Positions 43,879 to 53,080 of a stretch of 64,000 bases of DNA are shown one piece after another. Positions within the stretch are counted from its first letter, which is position 1. Every line of letters begins with the position of its first letter. The DNA comes from Aminiphilus circumscriptus DSM 16581 (GTDB lineage Bacteria > Synergistota > Synergistia > Synergistales > Aminiphilaceae): positions 1,116,001 to 1,180,000 of the forward strand of contig NZ_JAFY01000002.1 in NCBI RefSeq assembly GCF_000526375.1, written 5' to 3'. The translations under genes were made by a program, and so were the position numbers. The notes under the pieces were generated by a model. That model searched no databases, was not told the DNA's origin, and was given only the letters and a program-made list of their open reading frames with translations.

Positions 43879-44124
43879 GGACGAAACCTCCCTCGTCGGG
43901 GAAAGGGGTTGCCCCATTCCTTTGCGTTCTCATCCGTACGAGCTTACTCTGCTTCGAAGAGCGCCGCCTTGTCAAGGGATCCTTGCCTTCCGGACCTCCG
44001 GAGCCACCGCGCGGGAAAGCGCGTGTCCTTCTGGGGGATCGAAACGAGTACGTCGTTCAAGGATCCGCAAGGGGCAGGAGGACGGGTCGATAACGCGCCT
44101 CAGAGAGCCGTCCTCCTCGTCTCA
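43879..44124 (-). other. upstream region of the FmdE-type gene
   Basis: No gene is seen here. A perfect minus-strand TTGACA (plus 43970-43975) could be the -35 for the FmdE gene, but no good -10 lies 16-18 nt further on. Confidence 0.35.
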
Positions 44125-44154
44125 GAGAAAAACCGAGGAACTTCGGTTTTTCTC
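44125..44154. terminator. terminator of the activase gene
   Basis: A perfect 12-bp stem (GAGAAAAACCGA, 44125-44136, with 44143-44154) and a 6-nt loop, with a five-base A or T run inside the stem. It lies 38 nt past the activase stop codon. Confidence 0.75.
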
Positions 44155-44191
44155 CAACGGGATGTCCGGGGCTGGTGTGGCATTTTTCTTT

Positions 44192-47100
44192 TCACGAGAC
44201 CTTTCTGCGGCTCAGGGCGGATTTCAGGTACACCTGCTCTCGAAAGGCGGCGATCTCCGCCTTCAGGTTCGGGTTCGGCGAATCGCCGAAGAAGGCGTGG
44301 ACCACCGGGACCAGTGCATCGGGCGAACGCCGCCGCCGCTCCCGCGCAAGGTCGTTCATGATTGCCGTGGCGACCCCTTCCTGCATGCAGGTGAAGGGTC
44401 CCACGTGGAAGTAGCCGCAGATCTCGGGGCCGTCCTCGCGACTCCGGAGCCTTCCCTCGAGGAATTCGAAGAAGAGACCGATGGAGAGGGGCGATTCTCC
44501 GGTGATGTGCCGGGAGAAGATGTCCGCTTCCTCGATGCGGGAGAGTACCGTCTCGGGAGAGGGGAGAAGCTGCCGGTCCTTCGTGATTTCCTGAAAGAGA
44601 CGGGTTGCCCATCGGTCCGCCCAGCTCAGGAAGGTTTTCCCCACCAGGCGGGCCAGTCCGCCCTTTCTTTCCCCCGAGAGATGCGCTACATAGTCCATCC
44701 ACTCCGAGATGGGGCCCCGCACGACTTCAAGCCCTTCTTGTTCCAGTGTGTGGATTACGAACCGCGTGTAGGGGTCGTGCTGGCGCATGTAAATTTCTCC
44801 CGCGTAGAGGACAAGGGGAAAACGAGCGGAGAAGGCCCGGGGAGCGAGGGAGGAGAAGCCTTCGAGCGTCTCCTGTGCCCAGAGGGAGAGCCGCCGGGAG
44901 AAGATGCCCTTCGTGGCGAGCACCGTCTCCAGGAGTGCGAGGCGTTCCTTTCGGTATTCCTCGAAGCGTTCCCGGTCCGTTGCGTAGGGGCGGAAGCGGA
45001 GGGCCGCGTCGTCGAAGGCGTCCGCCAGTCTGGCTGTCATGTAGAGCCCTGCGGCGAAAAGGACCTTGTCCTTGAACGAAACGGCTCCCGCGGCGTCGAG
45101 AATGTCCAGATAGGCATCGTCGCAGGAGGTGCGGAGGATGGGCAGCGTGTCGAAGCCCTGCTGGTCCAGAATGATCCGGAGCACCTCCGCGTACTTGCCC
45201 AAACGACAGGGGCCGCTCGCCGTGGGGAGGGCGAGGAGACAGGTCGCGCCGACCCGCTCTTTGCCGCCGTTCTCGGCAGCCAGTTCGTCCAGGAAGGCTG
45301 TCACGTCTCCCACGGCTCCTTTGAGGGGAAAGCACGTCTCGGTCTTGATGAGCGCCGCACCGTGCTCCCGCGACGCCGGAGTGTCCGTGGGAATCGCCCG
45401 GGCGGCGATGTTCCGATGGCGGAGAAAGGCCGCGGCGATGCGCGACGCATCTCCCATGTTGGGAACGAGCCAGCAGCGTTTCCGGGCCCATCCGGTCTGC
45501 CGCACCCGGTCTGTTCCGTCCGGGGAGGAATTGGGGCGTTTCGAGGCGCGTGTCGCCGTGGTGCCGGGTGTTGCTCCGACGCAGGGGAGAACCGGTTCCG
45601 CCCCTGCCGGGAAAGTGGTTTTTTCAAGCGTTCTCGGTTCCGTCTCCGGAGAGGGAGGCTGCCTTTTTTCCGACAGGGCGCTTCGGAGGACGATGCGTTC
45701 GTGGGCCTCCGCACGGGTCACGAAGGGAGCGTTGTTGGTCTGGGCATCGGTGACGAGATGGAGGAAGGGTTTGTCCACCCGGGAGAAAAGTGTTTCCTCC
45801 ATGAAGAACTTGATGGAGTCCGGTCCGCAGGCGAAATTCATCTGTCGGATGGGATAGAGCCCGGGCGTCTCCGCCACGAAGAGTGATGCCTTGAGAATGT
45901 CCAGGCTGTGGAGCCAGTATTCATTCTCCGCCACTCCCTCCACGGAGAGATGGCGGTAGCGGTGCTGCAGGAAGATCTGGGGGATGTACCGCATGCCCCG
46001 TACCTTGGAGAACATGTGCCCCGACGAAGAGGAGGCCTTCGGATCCAGCACCACGTAGTCGCGTCCCAGTCCGACGTAGCCCGGTTCGCCGCTCGTCCGC
46101 ACCGCGTCGAGGAAGCTGTCGCCGATCCGGGCCAGGTCGTTCAGAAAAGCGGCGGTACCAGCGTCGGCATCGGCGAAGGCCTCGAGAATGGTCACGTCAG
46201 GGACGGTCCTTCCGAGCTTTGCAAGGACACGCTTCAGCTCCGCCGCCATGCCCTTGCGGTCTCCCAGATACCACACGGGATCGATGCAGCGGTCCCGCAG
46301 GCGCCCCAGAGCGTCCCGGAGGATGAATCCCTCGGCCTCGCTGTAGACGCAGAACTTGAGGTGCGGAGGGCGTTCCTGACGCTCCTCGATGAAAGCGGGA
46401 TTGAAGGCGTAGGCGATGCGCGGTTCCGACGCGGCGAGAAGGGCATGCCCCGTGGAGATCTTCATGGCGATGCAGAATTCCGTGCGGGCCCGCTTGATGC
46501 CCCGTTGAGCGATGTCGTCGTCCGTCGCGGGGGTGAGCACGGGGAGAAATCCCAGCCGATGGAGCACCCTCGAGGACCAGACGCCGAGGTGTCCCAGGGT
46601 GGAGTTGCTCCGCCGTATCGCCACAGTGCGCTCCGCATCCTCCGGGTCCAGTTCGGGCAGGTCCTGCCACCGGATGCCGTCGAAATGGCGTTCCATCAGG
46701 GAGTGGAAGATCTCCACGTAGTCGGGGCGCTCGCGTCCCGAGGTCTCGCTGTTGCCCCGAGGGCAGAATCCTCCTGTGAGAATGTCCTCTTCCTCCATGC
46801 GGAAGATGCGCAGTTTGCAATTGCGCTGGCCGCAGGAAAGCTCTCCGAAGTGCTCCCGGCAGAGCACCTCCGCGCTCTCCATGCGGGAACGGACCGCCTC
46901 CCAGCCCCGGAAGGCGCAGCGCGTCTCCCGTCCCTCGCTCCTGGCTTTGCGCAGCGCGTCCCGCACCACGAGGGCCGCTCCCACGGCGCCGAAAAGTTCC
47001 CGGTCGGGATAGGCGTGGATCTCCGTTCCCGTCACGGCGGCGAGTCCCGCGAGGAATGCCTTTCCCAGTGAGGGGCCTCCCTGGCAGGAGCAGCGTTCTC

Positions 47101-48865
47101 CCACGGCCTTCCTGCCGCCCACGAACTTGGTGAAATAGCTTTCCGCGGTGCCGCGTACCACCCCGGCGGCGATTTCCTCCGGAGGAAGCCCCTCCGCGAT
47201 GAGGCGGTTCACATCCATCTCCATAAAGACGCCGCAGGTGGCGTCGATGAGGGGGACCCGTTCCGCCCGGAGCGCCGCCTCCTGCAGAGAATCCTTGACA
47301 TCCATGCCGAGGATGCGCGCCAGGTTCTCCAGGGTCTGCCCGGCTCCCGCCTGGCAGGAGTAATTCATGCGGGCCTCCCGGATCTCGTCCGTGACTCCCT
47401 CGGCGGTGCGTTTGAAGGCGGTGAACTTCATGTCCTGCCCGCCGATCTCGAAGACCGTGTCGATGTCGGGGTCCCAGAACTTGATCGCCGCGGCGTGGCA
47501 GGTGATCTCGTCCACGGCGCCGTCGGCGACGATGTATCCTTCCGCCAGGGCGCTCTCTCTTCTGTTCCGGGAGAGGAGCATGCGTTCGTAGAGCTTGCGG
47601 GCCGATCCGGTGGTGCACACTCCCGCCACGGAGACGCCGCGGCGGTTTTTCTCCAGATAGCGGAAGACCTCCAGGAGTGCTCCCTCGGGATCTCCCGCAG
47701 TGGCGAGATAGATGCCGTCCAGAAGTGACCCCGTCTCCAGATCGAGCACGGCGGCCTTGGTGGTGGTGGAGCCTCCGTCCACGCCGATGACCACTTCCCG
47801 GACATGCGCTTCCGAGTCGTTTCGCGGAAAAGACGCAGGGGGCGTCCTGCCTTCGTGGAGATGCACCAGGGGAAGAAAGTTCTTCAGGGGTGGCGCGAAG
47901 CGCCGTCCTTTTTCGCTACCGGAATGGGTTTCCTGAAGGCTATCCAGCTCCGCGACGACGCTGTTGCCCGCGGCAAGGGCGCCGAGAGCGACGCCGAGGG
48001 CGGCGACGTTCGCGAAATGTGGGGGCCTGTGAAAGGCGAGTCCCGTGAGTGCCCGAAGGCGTTCGAGGATCCATGGCGAGGCAAAGACGCCTCCCGTGCA
48101 GACCGCTCCGGCGGAGAGATCGAGGTCGCGATAGCCCACCACGTCGGTGACGAAGTTCGCCGTCACGGTGGCGAAGAGCTTGGCTACGATGCGGTCCCGG
48201 GGAAGTCCTTCGTTCTGGTCGTGGATGAGGTCCGACTGGATCACGACGCCGCACCGGGCGTTGTACCCCTCCTCGGAGGGGTGGCGCGCCGCCGCTTGTT
48301 CCGCCTCGGCGAAGCAGGCCGAAAGTGCCGCCTCCCGGTCGTTCCGGGAAACGGTCGCTCTCTCCAGGTCCTTCCCGAAGAGGCGTCGTACCTGTTTTTC
48401 GAGAAGTGTCCCCGAGCCGCCACCGCATTTTGTGCTCGTGCTCCAGTCGAGCAGGACCGTCCGGGAAGCGGCGGGGAAAGAAGCGGATTCGTTCCCTTCG
48501 CCCTGGACGTCCACGGTGCCGAGAGTGAAGAAATAGGAGTCCTTGGCCCCCATGTGCGCCACGTAGGTCGCTCCGGGGACGAGGTTTCCGACTCCGCGGG
48601 GGATGGCCACACTCTCATACTCGAAGAGCGTTCCCGGAAAAAGATCCGCGAGGACGGCGGCGGCGCTGCCCGTGAAGGCCGTGGCGAGGACGGGTGTTCC
48701 GTTCAGGTCGCGGCGGAGCTCCTGCCAGATTTCGCGAAGCGTCGCCAGAGGGACTCCGAAATGAAAGCGCCCCGGCGGAGCCGCCATGATCCGCCCCGAT
48801 TCGTCCAGAACAACCCAGTGGATCACCGCAGAACCCGCATCGAATCCCACGTAAACGCCCTTCAT
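44192..48865 (-). CDS. acyl-CoA dehydratase activase fusion (two BadF/HgdC ATPase lobes plus HgdB-like DUF2229 region)
   Basis: A 1557-residue protein. Lobe 1 (1-325) has GFDAGSAVIHWVV, STKCGGGSG and CGVVIQSD. Lobe 2 (from about 356) has IGVDGGSTTTKAAVL, the EIGGQDMKF box, NYSCQAGAGQTLE and TCGVFMEMDVNRL. In 2-hydroxyglutaryl-CoA dehydratase activators two such cysteines per subunit hold a [4Fe-4S] cluster between two ATPase halves. Here both halves are in one chain. The rest (about 670-1557) is the HgdB-like region, with LGHLGVWSS and GPCRLGKY. These proteins use ATP to fire a low-potential electron into a dehydratase. No dehydratase subunits are nearby. The start ATG at 48865 follows GGAGGGAG. 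Confidence 0.88.
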   Translation of the reverse strand: MKGVYVGFDAGSAVIHWVVLDESGRIMAAPPGRFHFGVPLATLREIWQELRRDLNGTPVLATAFTGSAAAVLADLFPGTLFEYESVAIPRGVGNLVPGATYVAHMGAKDSYFFTLGTVDVQGEGNESASFPAASRTVLLDWSTSTKCGGGSGTLLEKQVRRLFGKDLERATVSRNDREAALSACFAEAEQAAARHPSEEGYNARCGVVIQSDLIHDQNEGLPRDRIVAKLFATVTANFVTDVVGYRDLDLSAGAVCTGGVFASPWILERLRALTGLAFHRPPHFANVAALGVALGALAAGNSVVAELDSLQETHSGSEKGRRFAPPLKNFLPLVHLHEGRTPPASFPRNDSEAHVREVVIGVDGGSTTTKAAVLDLETGSLLDGIYLATAGDPEGALLEVFRYLEKNRRGVSVAGVCTTGSARKLYERMLLSRNRRESALAEGYIVADGAVDEITCHAAAIKFWDPDIDTVFEIGGQDMKFTAFKRTAEGVTDEIREARMNYSCQAGAGQTLENLARILGMDVKDSLQEAALRAERVPLIDATCGVFMEMDVNRLIAEGLPPEEIAAGVVRGTAESYFTKFVGGRKAVGERCSCQGGPSLGKAFLAGLAAVTGTEIHAYPDRELFGAVGAALVVRDALRKARSEGRETRCAFRGWEAVRSRMESAEVLCREHFGELSCGQRNCKLRIFRMEEEDILTGGFCPRGNSETSGRERPDYVEIFHSLMERHFDGIRWQDLPELDPEDAERTVAIRRSNSTLGHLGVWSSRVLHRLGFLPVLTPATDDDIAQRGIKRARTEFCIAMKISTGHALLAASEPRIAYAFNPAFIEERQERPPHLKFCVYSEAEGFILRDALGRLRDRCIDPVWYLGDRKGMAAELKRVLAKLGRTVPDVTILEAFADADAGTAAFLNDLARIGDSFLDAVRTSGEPGYVGLGRDYVVLDPKASSSSGHMFSKVRGMRYIPQIFLQHRYRHLSVEGVAENEYWLHSLDILKASLFVAETPGLYPIRQMNFACGPDSIKFFMEETLFSRVDKPFLHLVTDAQTNNAPFVTRAEAHERIVLRSALSEKRQPPSPETEPRTLEKTTFPAGAEPVLPCVGATPGTTATRASKRPNSSPDGTDRVRQTGWARKRCWLVPNMGDASRIAAAFLRHRNIAARAIPTDTPASREHGAALIKTETCFPLKGAVGDVTAFLDELAAENGGKERVGATCLLALPTASGPCRLGKYAEVLRIILDQQGFDTLPILRTSCDDAYLDILDAAGAVSFKDKVLFAAGLYMTARLADAFDDAALRFRPYATDRERFEEYRKERLALLETVLATKGIFSRRLSLWAQETLEGFSSLAPRAFSARFPLVLYAGEIYMRQHDPYTRFVIHTLEQEGLEVVRGPISEWMDYVAHLSGERKGGLARLVGKTFLSWADRWATRLFQEITKDRQLLPSPETVLSRIEEADIFSRHITGESPLSIGLFFEFLEGRLRSREDGPEICGYFHVGPFTCMQEGVATAIMNDLARERRRRSPDALVPVVHAFFGDSPNPNLKAEIAAFREQVYLKSALSRRKVS

Positions 48866-49349
48866 GAGTCGGCTCCCTCCTCGGAACACCCTTGAAAACA
48901 CGTGTACGCACTTGACGGAGGAGAATGTTTCTGAGTGCGCAAAGTGTATCACAACGCATGCGCCGTTTCGGAACGGATGGAAAGGAACGGCACCCGTTCC
49001 GGTCCGGAAAAGGGTCCCGAAATCGCCGCGGCATCAACCGCACGAGGCGGCATCGTCGTTTTCGAGGGGGACCTTGCGTGCGCGTCGTTTCTCTGCGGAA
49101 GCCCGGGGCTTTCTCCGGAGGAATCAAAGTGCTCCGCTTCGGGGATGCAGAGGTGTTCCTCCGTGGGGATGTCTGCCGGGGGGAGTCCTGTGGAGGGTTC
49201 GGTCTTGCCCGTCTCGCACGTTTGGGCAAGAGGTTGTACGAGAATGCGCCGCCGAGGCTTTTTTCTGCGGAAAAACAGCCTTCGGGCGTTTCCCTGACCG
49301 CGACGCGGTCCTCATGCTGGTTGCGCCCCGAGGAGTCGCCAGTCTCTTC
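48866..49349. other. intergenic region upstream of the activase
   Basis: I see no gene here. The stretch from 49000 to 49350 has short uninterrupted frames but no ribosome sites or recognisable protein. It leads into repeat copy D. Confidence 0.4.
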
Positions 49350-49495
49350 CGTTCATGGGGAACGAGGGGGCATTTGGCTATGTCCCTTTGAGGGATGTGG
49401 ATTTGGAGAAGAGCGTAGAGGACCAACGGCGCTGTGGCGAAGCCGCTGATTCGGAAAAAATCGTCTGAATTCACTTTTTGCGAAGGATGTTTGAC
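49350..49495 (+). repeat. ~150-bp dispersed repeat, copy D
   Basis: It contains TCATGGGGAAC, CTATGTCCCTTTGAGGGAT, GGATTTGGAGAAGA, CAACGGCGCT and GTCTGAATTCAC followed by TTTTTGCGAAGG. The second half (49388-49495) matches copy B at roughly three quarters of positions over about 105 bp. Confidence 0.65.
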
Positions 49496-49529
49496 GCTCT
49501 CAGAGCGTTGGGAGGAAAAGAAACTCTCT

Positions 49530-49639
49530 AAAATCTCTGGAAGTCCTGAATAAAGGCCTTTCGCTTTCCCTTAGACTCGGGTCGCATCAGGCTCTGCGAA
49601 GCGCCCTGCGGGGCTGACGTAGCCTTATTCAGAGATTTT
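49530..49639. repeat. long interrupted inverted repeat
   Basis: AAAATCTCTG (49530-49539) plus AATAAAGGC (49549-49557) are complementary to 49622-49639, with a 9-nt insertion and one extra A on the left arm. The 64-nt centre has a small G+C hairpin (AGCGCCCTGCGGGGCT). It could be a structured RNA or a mobile-element remnant. Confidence 0.5.
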
Positions 49640-49704
49640 CTCTATGGAACTCTATGGAAAGGTTTCTCTTTCGGACATGTCCACCCGTGAAGGCGGTTGC
49701 GGCG

Positions 49705-49713
49705 TGATAGAAT
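49705..49713 (+). promoter_or_regulatory. extended -10 promoter of the second iron-ADH
   Basis: TGA-TAGAAT is an extended -10, the same string as before the DapA-family gene. The ATG is at 49788. There is no clear -35. Confidence 0.4.
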
Positions 49714-49787
49714 GATAATGAAGGCATCCTTGTCCAATGTTGTCGCGGCGGCTTCACGCGGCATTGCGCGGAAGGGGAGGAGAGGTC

Positions 49788-50972
49788 ATGGCGGGTGGAG
49801 AGGCCCTGAGGAAATTTGTCGCACCCGAGATCGTCTTCGGCGAGGGCGCTCTCGAGCTTTCCGGTCGTTTCTCCAGAAATCTGGGCGGACGACGGATTCT
49901 CGTCGTGTCCGATCCGGGGGTGATCGCCGCGGGATGGACGGAGAAGGCGCGGAAAAGTCTCGAGGAAGCAAATCTGAGCGTCGTCGTGTACGAGAACGTG
50001 CGCAGTAATCCCTCAACCGCTTCGGTCATGGAGGGTGCCTCCGTGTTCGTCCGGGAACAGTGCGACATGATTCTCGCCGTCGGAGGCGGCAGTCCCATGG
50101 ATTGCGCCAAGGCCATCGGCGCCGTGGTCTCCAATGAACAGCACGTCCTCGAGTTTGAAGGGGTGGACAACGTTTCCCTGCCGCCTCCGCCCCTCGTCTG
50201 CGTGCCCACCACGGCGGGCAGCGCCGCGGACGTCTCCCAGTTCGCCATCATCACCGACGAGGTCCGGAAGGTGAAGTTCGCCATCATCAGCAAGACCATG
50301 GTTCCCGACGTGGCCCTCATCGATCCCCGCACGACGCTCACCATGGAGAAGAGCCTCACCGTCGCCACGGGCATGGACGCCCTCACCCATGCTGTGGAAG
50401 CCTATGTCTCCGATGCCTCCTCGCCCCTCACGGATCTCCATGCTCTGGAAACGGTGCGTCTCGTGGCGCGGCATCTTCCGGGTGCGGCAGCGGAACTCGA
50501 CAACCTCGAGCACCGGCGGGGCATGATGCTCGCATCCCTCTACGCGGGCCTGGCCTTCTCCAACGCGGGACTCGGCATGGTGCACGCCCTTGCTCACAGC
50601 CTCGGAGGTGCGCTCGATCTCCCGCACGGGGAATGCAACGCCCTGCTCCTGCGTCATGGATGCGCCGCGAACTATTCCGCCGTGCCGGAACGTTTCGCCC
50701 GGATTCTCCAGGCTTTCAAGGAGGGAGAGAGCATGGCGTCGATGTCTCCGGTGGCGCCGACGCCTCCGGAGAAAGTTCTGGAAGAGCTTGTCGCACGCGT
50801 CGGGGTGTTGGGCGACATCTCCGGCATTGCAGTGCGTCTTCGGGACTTCGGCTTGCGCAGGGAGGACATTCCAAGAATCGCCCGGTTCGCCTATCAGGAC
50901 CCCTGCCTGCTCACCAATCCGCGGCATATGGATGCGGCGGAACTGGAGGAGGTACTCCATGGAGCCTGGTGA
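49788..50972 (+). CDS. iron-containing (group III) alcohol dehydrogenase, second paralogue
   Basis: A 394-residue enzyme. NAD(P) binding is shown by AVGGGSPMDCAKAIG and CVPTTAGSAADVS. The metal ligands lie in GMDALTHAVEAY and GMVHALAHSLGGALDLPHGECNA. All four are kept. It differs from the other two paralogues in the N-terminal half. The start ATG has GGGGAGGAGAGG upstream. Its last 14 bases overlap the start of a PAS-HD-GYP gene, so a metabolic enzyme and a c-di-GMP signalling protein are translationally coupled, which is unusual. Confidence 0.9.
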   Translation: MAGGEALRKFVAPEIVFGEGALELSGRFSRNLGGRRILVVSDPGVIAAGWTEKARKSLEEANLSVVVYENVRSNPSTASVMEGASVFVREQCDMILAVGGGSPMDCAKAIGAVVSNEQHVLEFEGVDNVSLPPPPLVCVPTTAGSAADVSQFAIITDEVRKVKFAIISKTMVPDVALIDPRTTLTMEKSLTVATGMDALTHAVEAYVSDASSPLTDLHALETVRLVARHLPGAAAELDNLEHRRGMMLASLYAGLAFSNAGLGMVHALAHSLGGALDLPHGECNALLLRHGCAANYSAVPERFARILQAFKEGESMASMSPVAPTPPEKVLEELVARVGVLGDISGIAVRLRDFGLRREDIPRIARFAYQDPCLLTNPRHMDAAELEEVLHGAW

Positions 50973-52083
50973 TCCGAAGAATCGGGAGGCGTTGCGCCTC
51001 CGGCTTATGGGACTCGGGGATTCGTCCCTCCACAAGAGCTATTATCCGGAACTTCAGAAGCGTCTGGGAGAACTGGAGCGTTTTCGCACGCTCCTCGACC
51101 GGGCCAATGACGCGATTTTTCTCGTCTCCCTTCGGGACGGGTGCGTCCGCTATGCCAACGCGTCCGCCCGCCGTTACGGGCTGCTTCTGGGGGCGAAGAA
51201 TTTTCAACAGCAGTGCCTTCCCCTGAAAAACCTTCTCCTCGGCGGGAACGGAGAGGGGGTCGACATGGACCGCATTCTTGCCGCGTCGGCCTTCGACTCC
51301 GGCGAGGAGGGGCGTTGCGTGCTCGAGCTCTTTACCGACGAGGGAGTGCGGCGCTGTGAACTTTCCGTCTCCGTCAGCATGCCCGAGACGAGCGAGGATG
51401 CCCATGCGGTGCTCATCCTCCGGGATGTGGAGGATCGCCTCGCCGCGGAGGACCGCCTCCGGGAGACCCTGCGCCAGGTGGAGGAGGCCCGCTCGCGCAC
51501 GGTGTCCCTCACGGCGGCCATCGTGGAGCTGAAGGATTCCTTCACGGGGCAGCACCAGCGCCGCACGGCGCAGCTCGCCTCCGCCATCGGCAGACGCCTC
51601 GGCGTGAGCGGCGGAGAACTCTACGACCTCGTCACGGTGGCCATGATGCACGACATGGGCCTCATGGCGATCCCCACGGACATCCTCTTCGCACCCCGTC
51701 CTCTTTCGGAGGTGGAGTGGCTTCTCGTGCGCCGGCATCCTCTCATCGGCAAAACCCTGATGGACCGGGAAAATTTTCCCTCCTCCGTGTCGGTGCCGCT
51801 GGTACAGCATCACGAGCGCCTGGACGGATCGGGGTATCCCCAGGGACTTTCGGGGCACCACATTGTCTCCCTTGCGCGGATTCTCGCCGTGGCGGACGTG
51901 GTGGAGGCCATGTCCAGCCACCGCCCCTATCGCCCCGCCCACGACCGGAGCGTCGTGCTCGCAGAGCTTGCCGCGGGGAGGGACGTTCGGTTCGACGCCG
52001 CCGTGGTGGACGCCTGTGTGACGCTGCTGGAGGAGGGGTTCGCTTTTGCGCCCCACCCTGTGGAGGAGCTTTCGCAGGGGTGA
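50959..52083 (+). CDS. PAS-HD-GYP protein, probable c-di-GMP phosphodiesterase
   Basis: A 374-residue cytoplasmic protein. A PAS-like domain (about 30-165, RFRTLLDRANDAIFLVSLRDGCVRYANASA) is joined by a short coiled coil to an HD-GYP domain (about 180-360). Motifs are GQHQRRTAQLASAIG, MMHDMGLMAIPTDIL, RRHPLIG and HHERLDGSGYPQGLSG. MHDMG replaces the common LHDIG but keeps His-Asp. The start ATG at 50959 lies inside the iron-ADH gene, with GGAGGAGGT before it. The PAS ligand is unknown. Coupling to the dehydrogenase suggests that the two act in the same condition. Confidence 0.87.
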   Translation: MEPGDPKNREALRLRLMGLGDSSLHKSYYPELQKRLGELERFRTLLDRANDAIFLVSLRDGCVRYANASARRYGLLLGAKNFQQQCLPLKNLLLGGNGEGVDMDRILAASAFDSGEEGRCVLELFTDEGVRRCELSVSVSMPETSEDAHAVLILRDVEDRLAAEDRLRETLRQVEEARSRTVSLTAAIVELKDSFTGQHQRRTAQLASAIGRRLGVSGGELYDLVTVAMMHDMGLMAIPTDILFAPRPLSEVEWLLVRRHPLIGKTLMDRENFPSSVSVPLVQHHERLDGSGYPQGLSGHHIVSLARILAVADVVEAMSSHRPYRPAHDRSVVLAELAAGRDVRFDAAVVDACVTLLEEGFAFAPHPVEELSQG

Positions 52084-52414
52084 GATAGGAGTGTTTTCCT
52101 TCCGAATGCGGTGCCGGAGTTTCGGTAGTGATGCTTCTGGCGCAGCGTTTTCGCGCTTTCCCGACGAAAGGCCGAAGACAGAGGAGTCTCGTGGGCAAGA
52201 CGATGTGAAAAGCTCTTCCGGGTAAACCAGGAACAAAAAGGGGATTTTCTTTGCTTCAGTGACGTTCCCATGCCCCGCCTGCGGTTTCCCTCCGAAAAGA
52301 ACTGCTCGAAGCAGCTTCGGAGAATGCATTCTCCACGAAAGTCGAGGTTTGTGGACAGTTTGTCCGGGTATTCGCACGGAGCGATCGATGGAGAGGGTTG
52401 AAGAGAGAGTGCCT

Positions 52415-52443
52415 TTGGCATAAAATATTACGGTACCTAAATA
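52415..52443 (+). promoter_or_regulatory. promoter region of the marR-ABC exporter operon
   Basis: TTGGCA (52415-52420, 5/6) and TAAATA (52438-52443, weak) are 17 nt apart in A/T-rich DNA. An imperfect dyad centred on GGTACC (52432-52437) overlaps the spacer and could be the MarR operator. The rest of 52084-52462 shows nothing else. Confidence 0.45.
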
Positions 52444-52462
52444 TATTCAAGGGGAGTTCCGG

Positions 52463-53077
52463 ATGCCGAAAGAAGCGGATGATCTGATGGAGCATATTGC
52501 CCGGCTGTTTCGGATGGTGCGTCGGCGGCCGACGGACGAACAGTGTCTTTCGCGTGGAGCGCATCGGCTCCTGCATCTGGTGTTGCAGAACGAGGGTATC
52601 CGTACCACGGATCTGGCGGAAAGAATGGGTGTTCGTCCGGCATCGCTGACCGAGCTGCTCAGGCGCCTGGACGAGGGTGGATACCTCCGCCGGGAGAAGG
52701 ATGAGAACGACTCCAGGGTCATTCGCGTGTTTGCGACGAAGAAGGCTTTTGGGGAACACATGCGGCTGGAAGCGGAACACCGGGAGCGGAACGCACGACT
52801 GCGTGCCTGTCTGACGGACGACGAGGCCAGGATGTTTTGTGCGATATGCGACAAGCTGTGCGTATTTCTCGAAAAAGAGCAGCCGCCGGTTTTCGGCCGT
52901 GAACGGAGGCACGAGGACGAGGCTGCCGAGGATTCCATCACGGGAGCGAACGCCGAAAGTGCCGGGGAGACGGCGAGGGCGACGGCGACGGTACAGGAGA
53001 AGATTGCGGAGGCCATCACCACTGCGGAAGAACCGGGAGTGCGACAGGTGGCCGATGAGGCGCGGAGACGGGGCTGA
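52463..53077 (+). CDS. MarR family transcriptional regulator
   Basis: A 204-residue protein. Residues 1-140 are a MarR winged helix: GAHRLLHLVLQNEGIRTTDLAERMGVRPASLTELLRRLDEGGYLRREKDENDSRVIRV. The remaining ~60 residues are a charged Ala/Glu-rich tail, longer than in most MarR proteins (about 150 residues). It starts a three-gene unit with the ABC exporter pair, beginning 3 bp before the first exporter gene, so it most likely represses that pair and is relieved by an exported compound. Confidence 0.88.
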   Translation: MPKEADDLMEHIARLFRMVRRRPTDEQCLSRGAHRLLHLVLQNEGIRTTDLAERMGVRPASLTELLRRLDEGGYLRREKDENDSRVIRVFATKKAFGEHMRLEAEHRERNARLRACLTDDEARMFCAICDKLCVFLEKEQPPVFGRERRHEDEAAEDSITGANAESAGETARATATVQEKIAEAITTAEEPGVRQVADEARRRG

Positions 53078-53080
53078 CTC

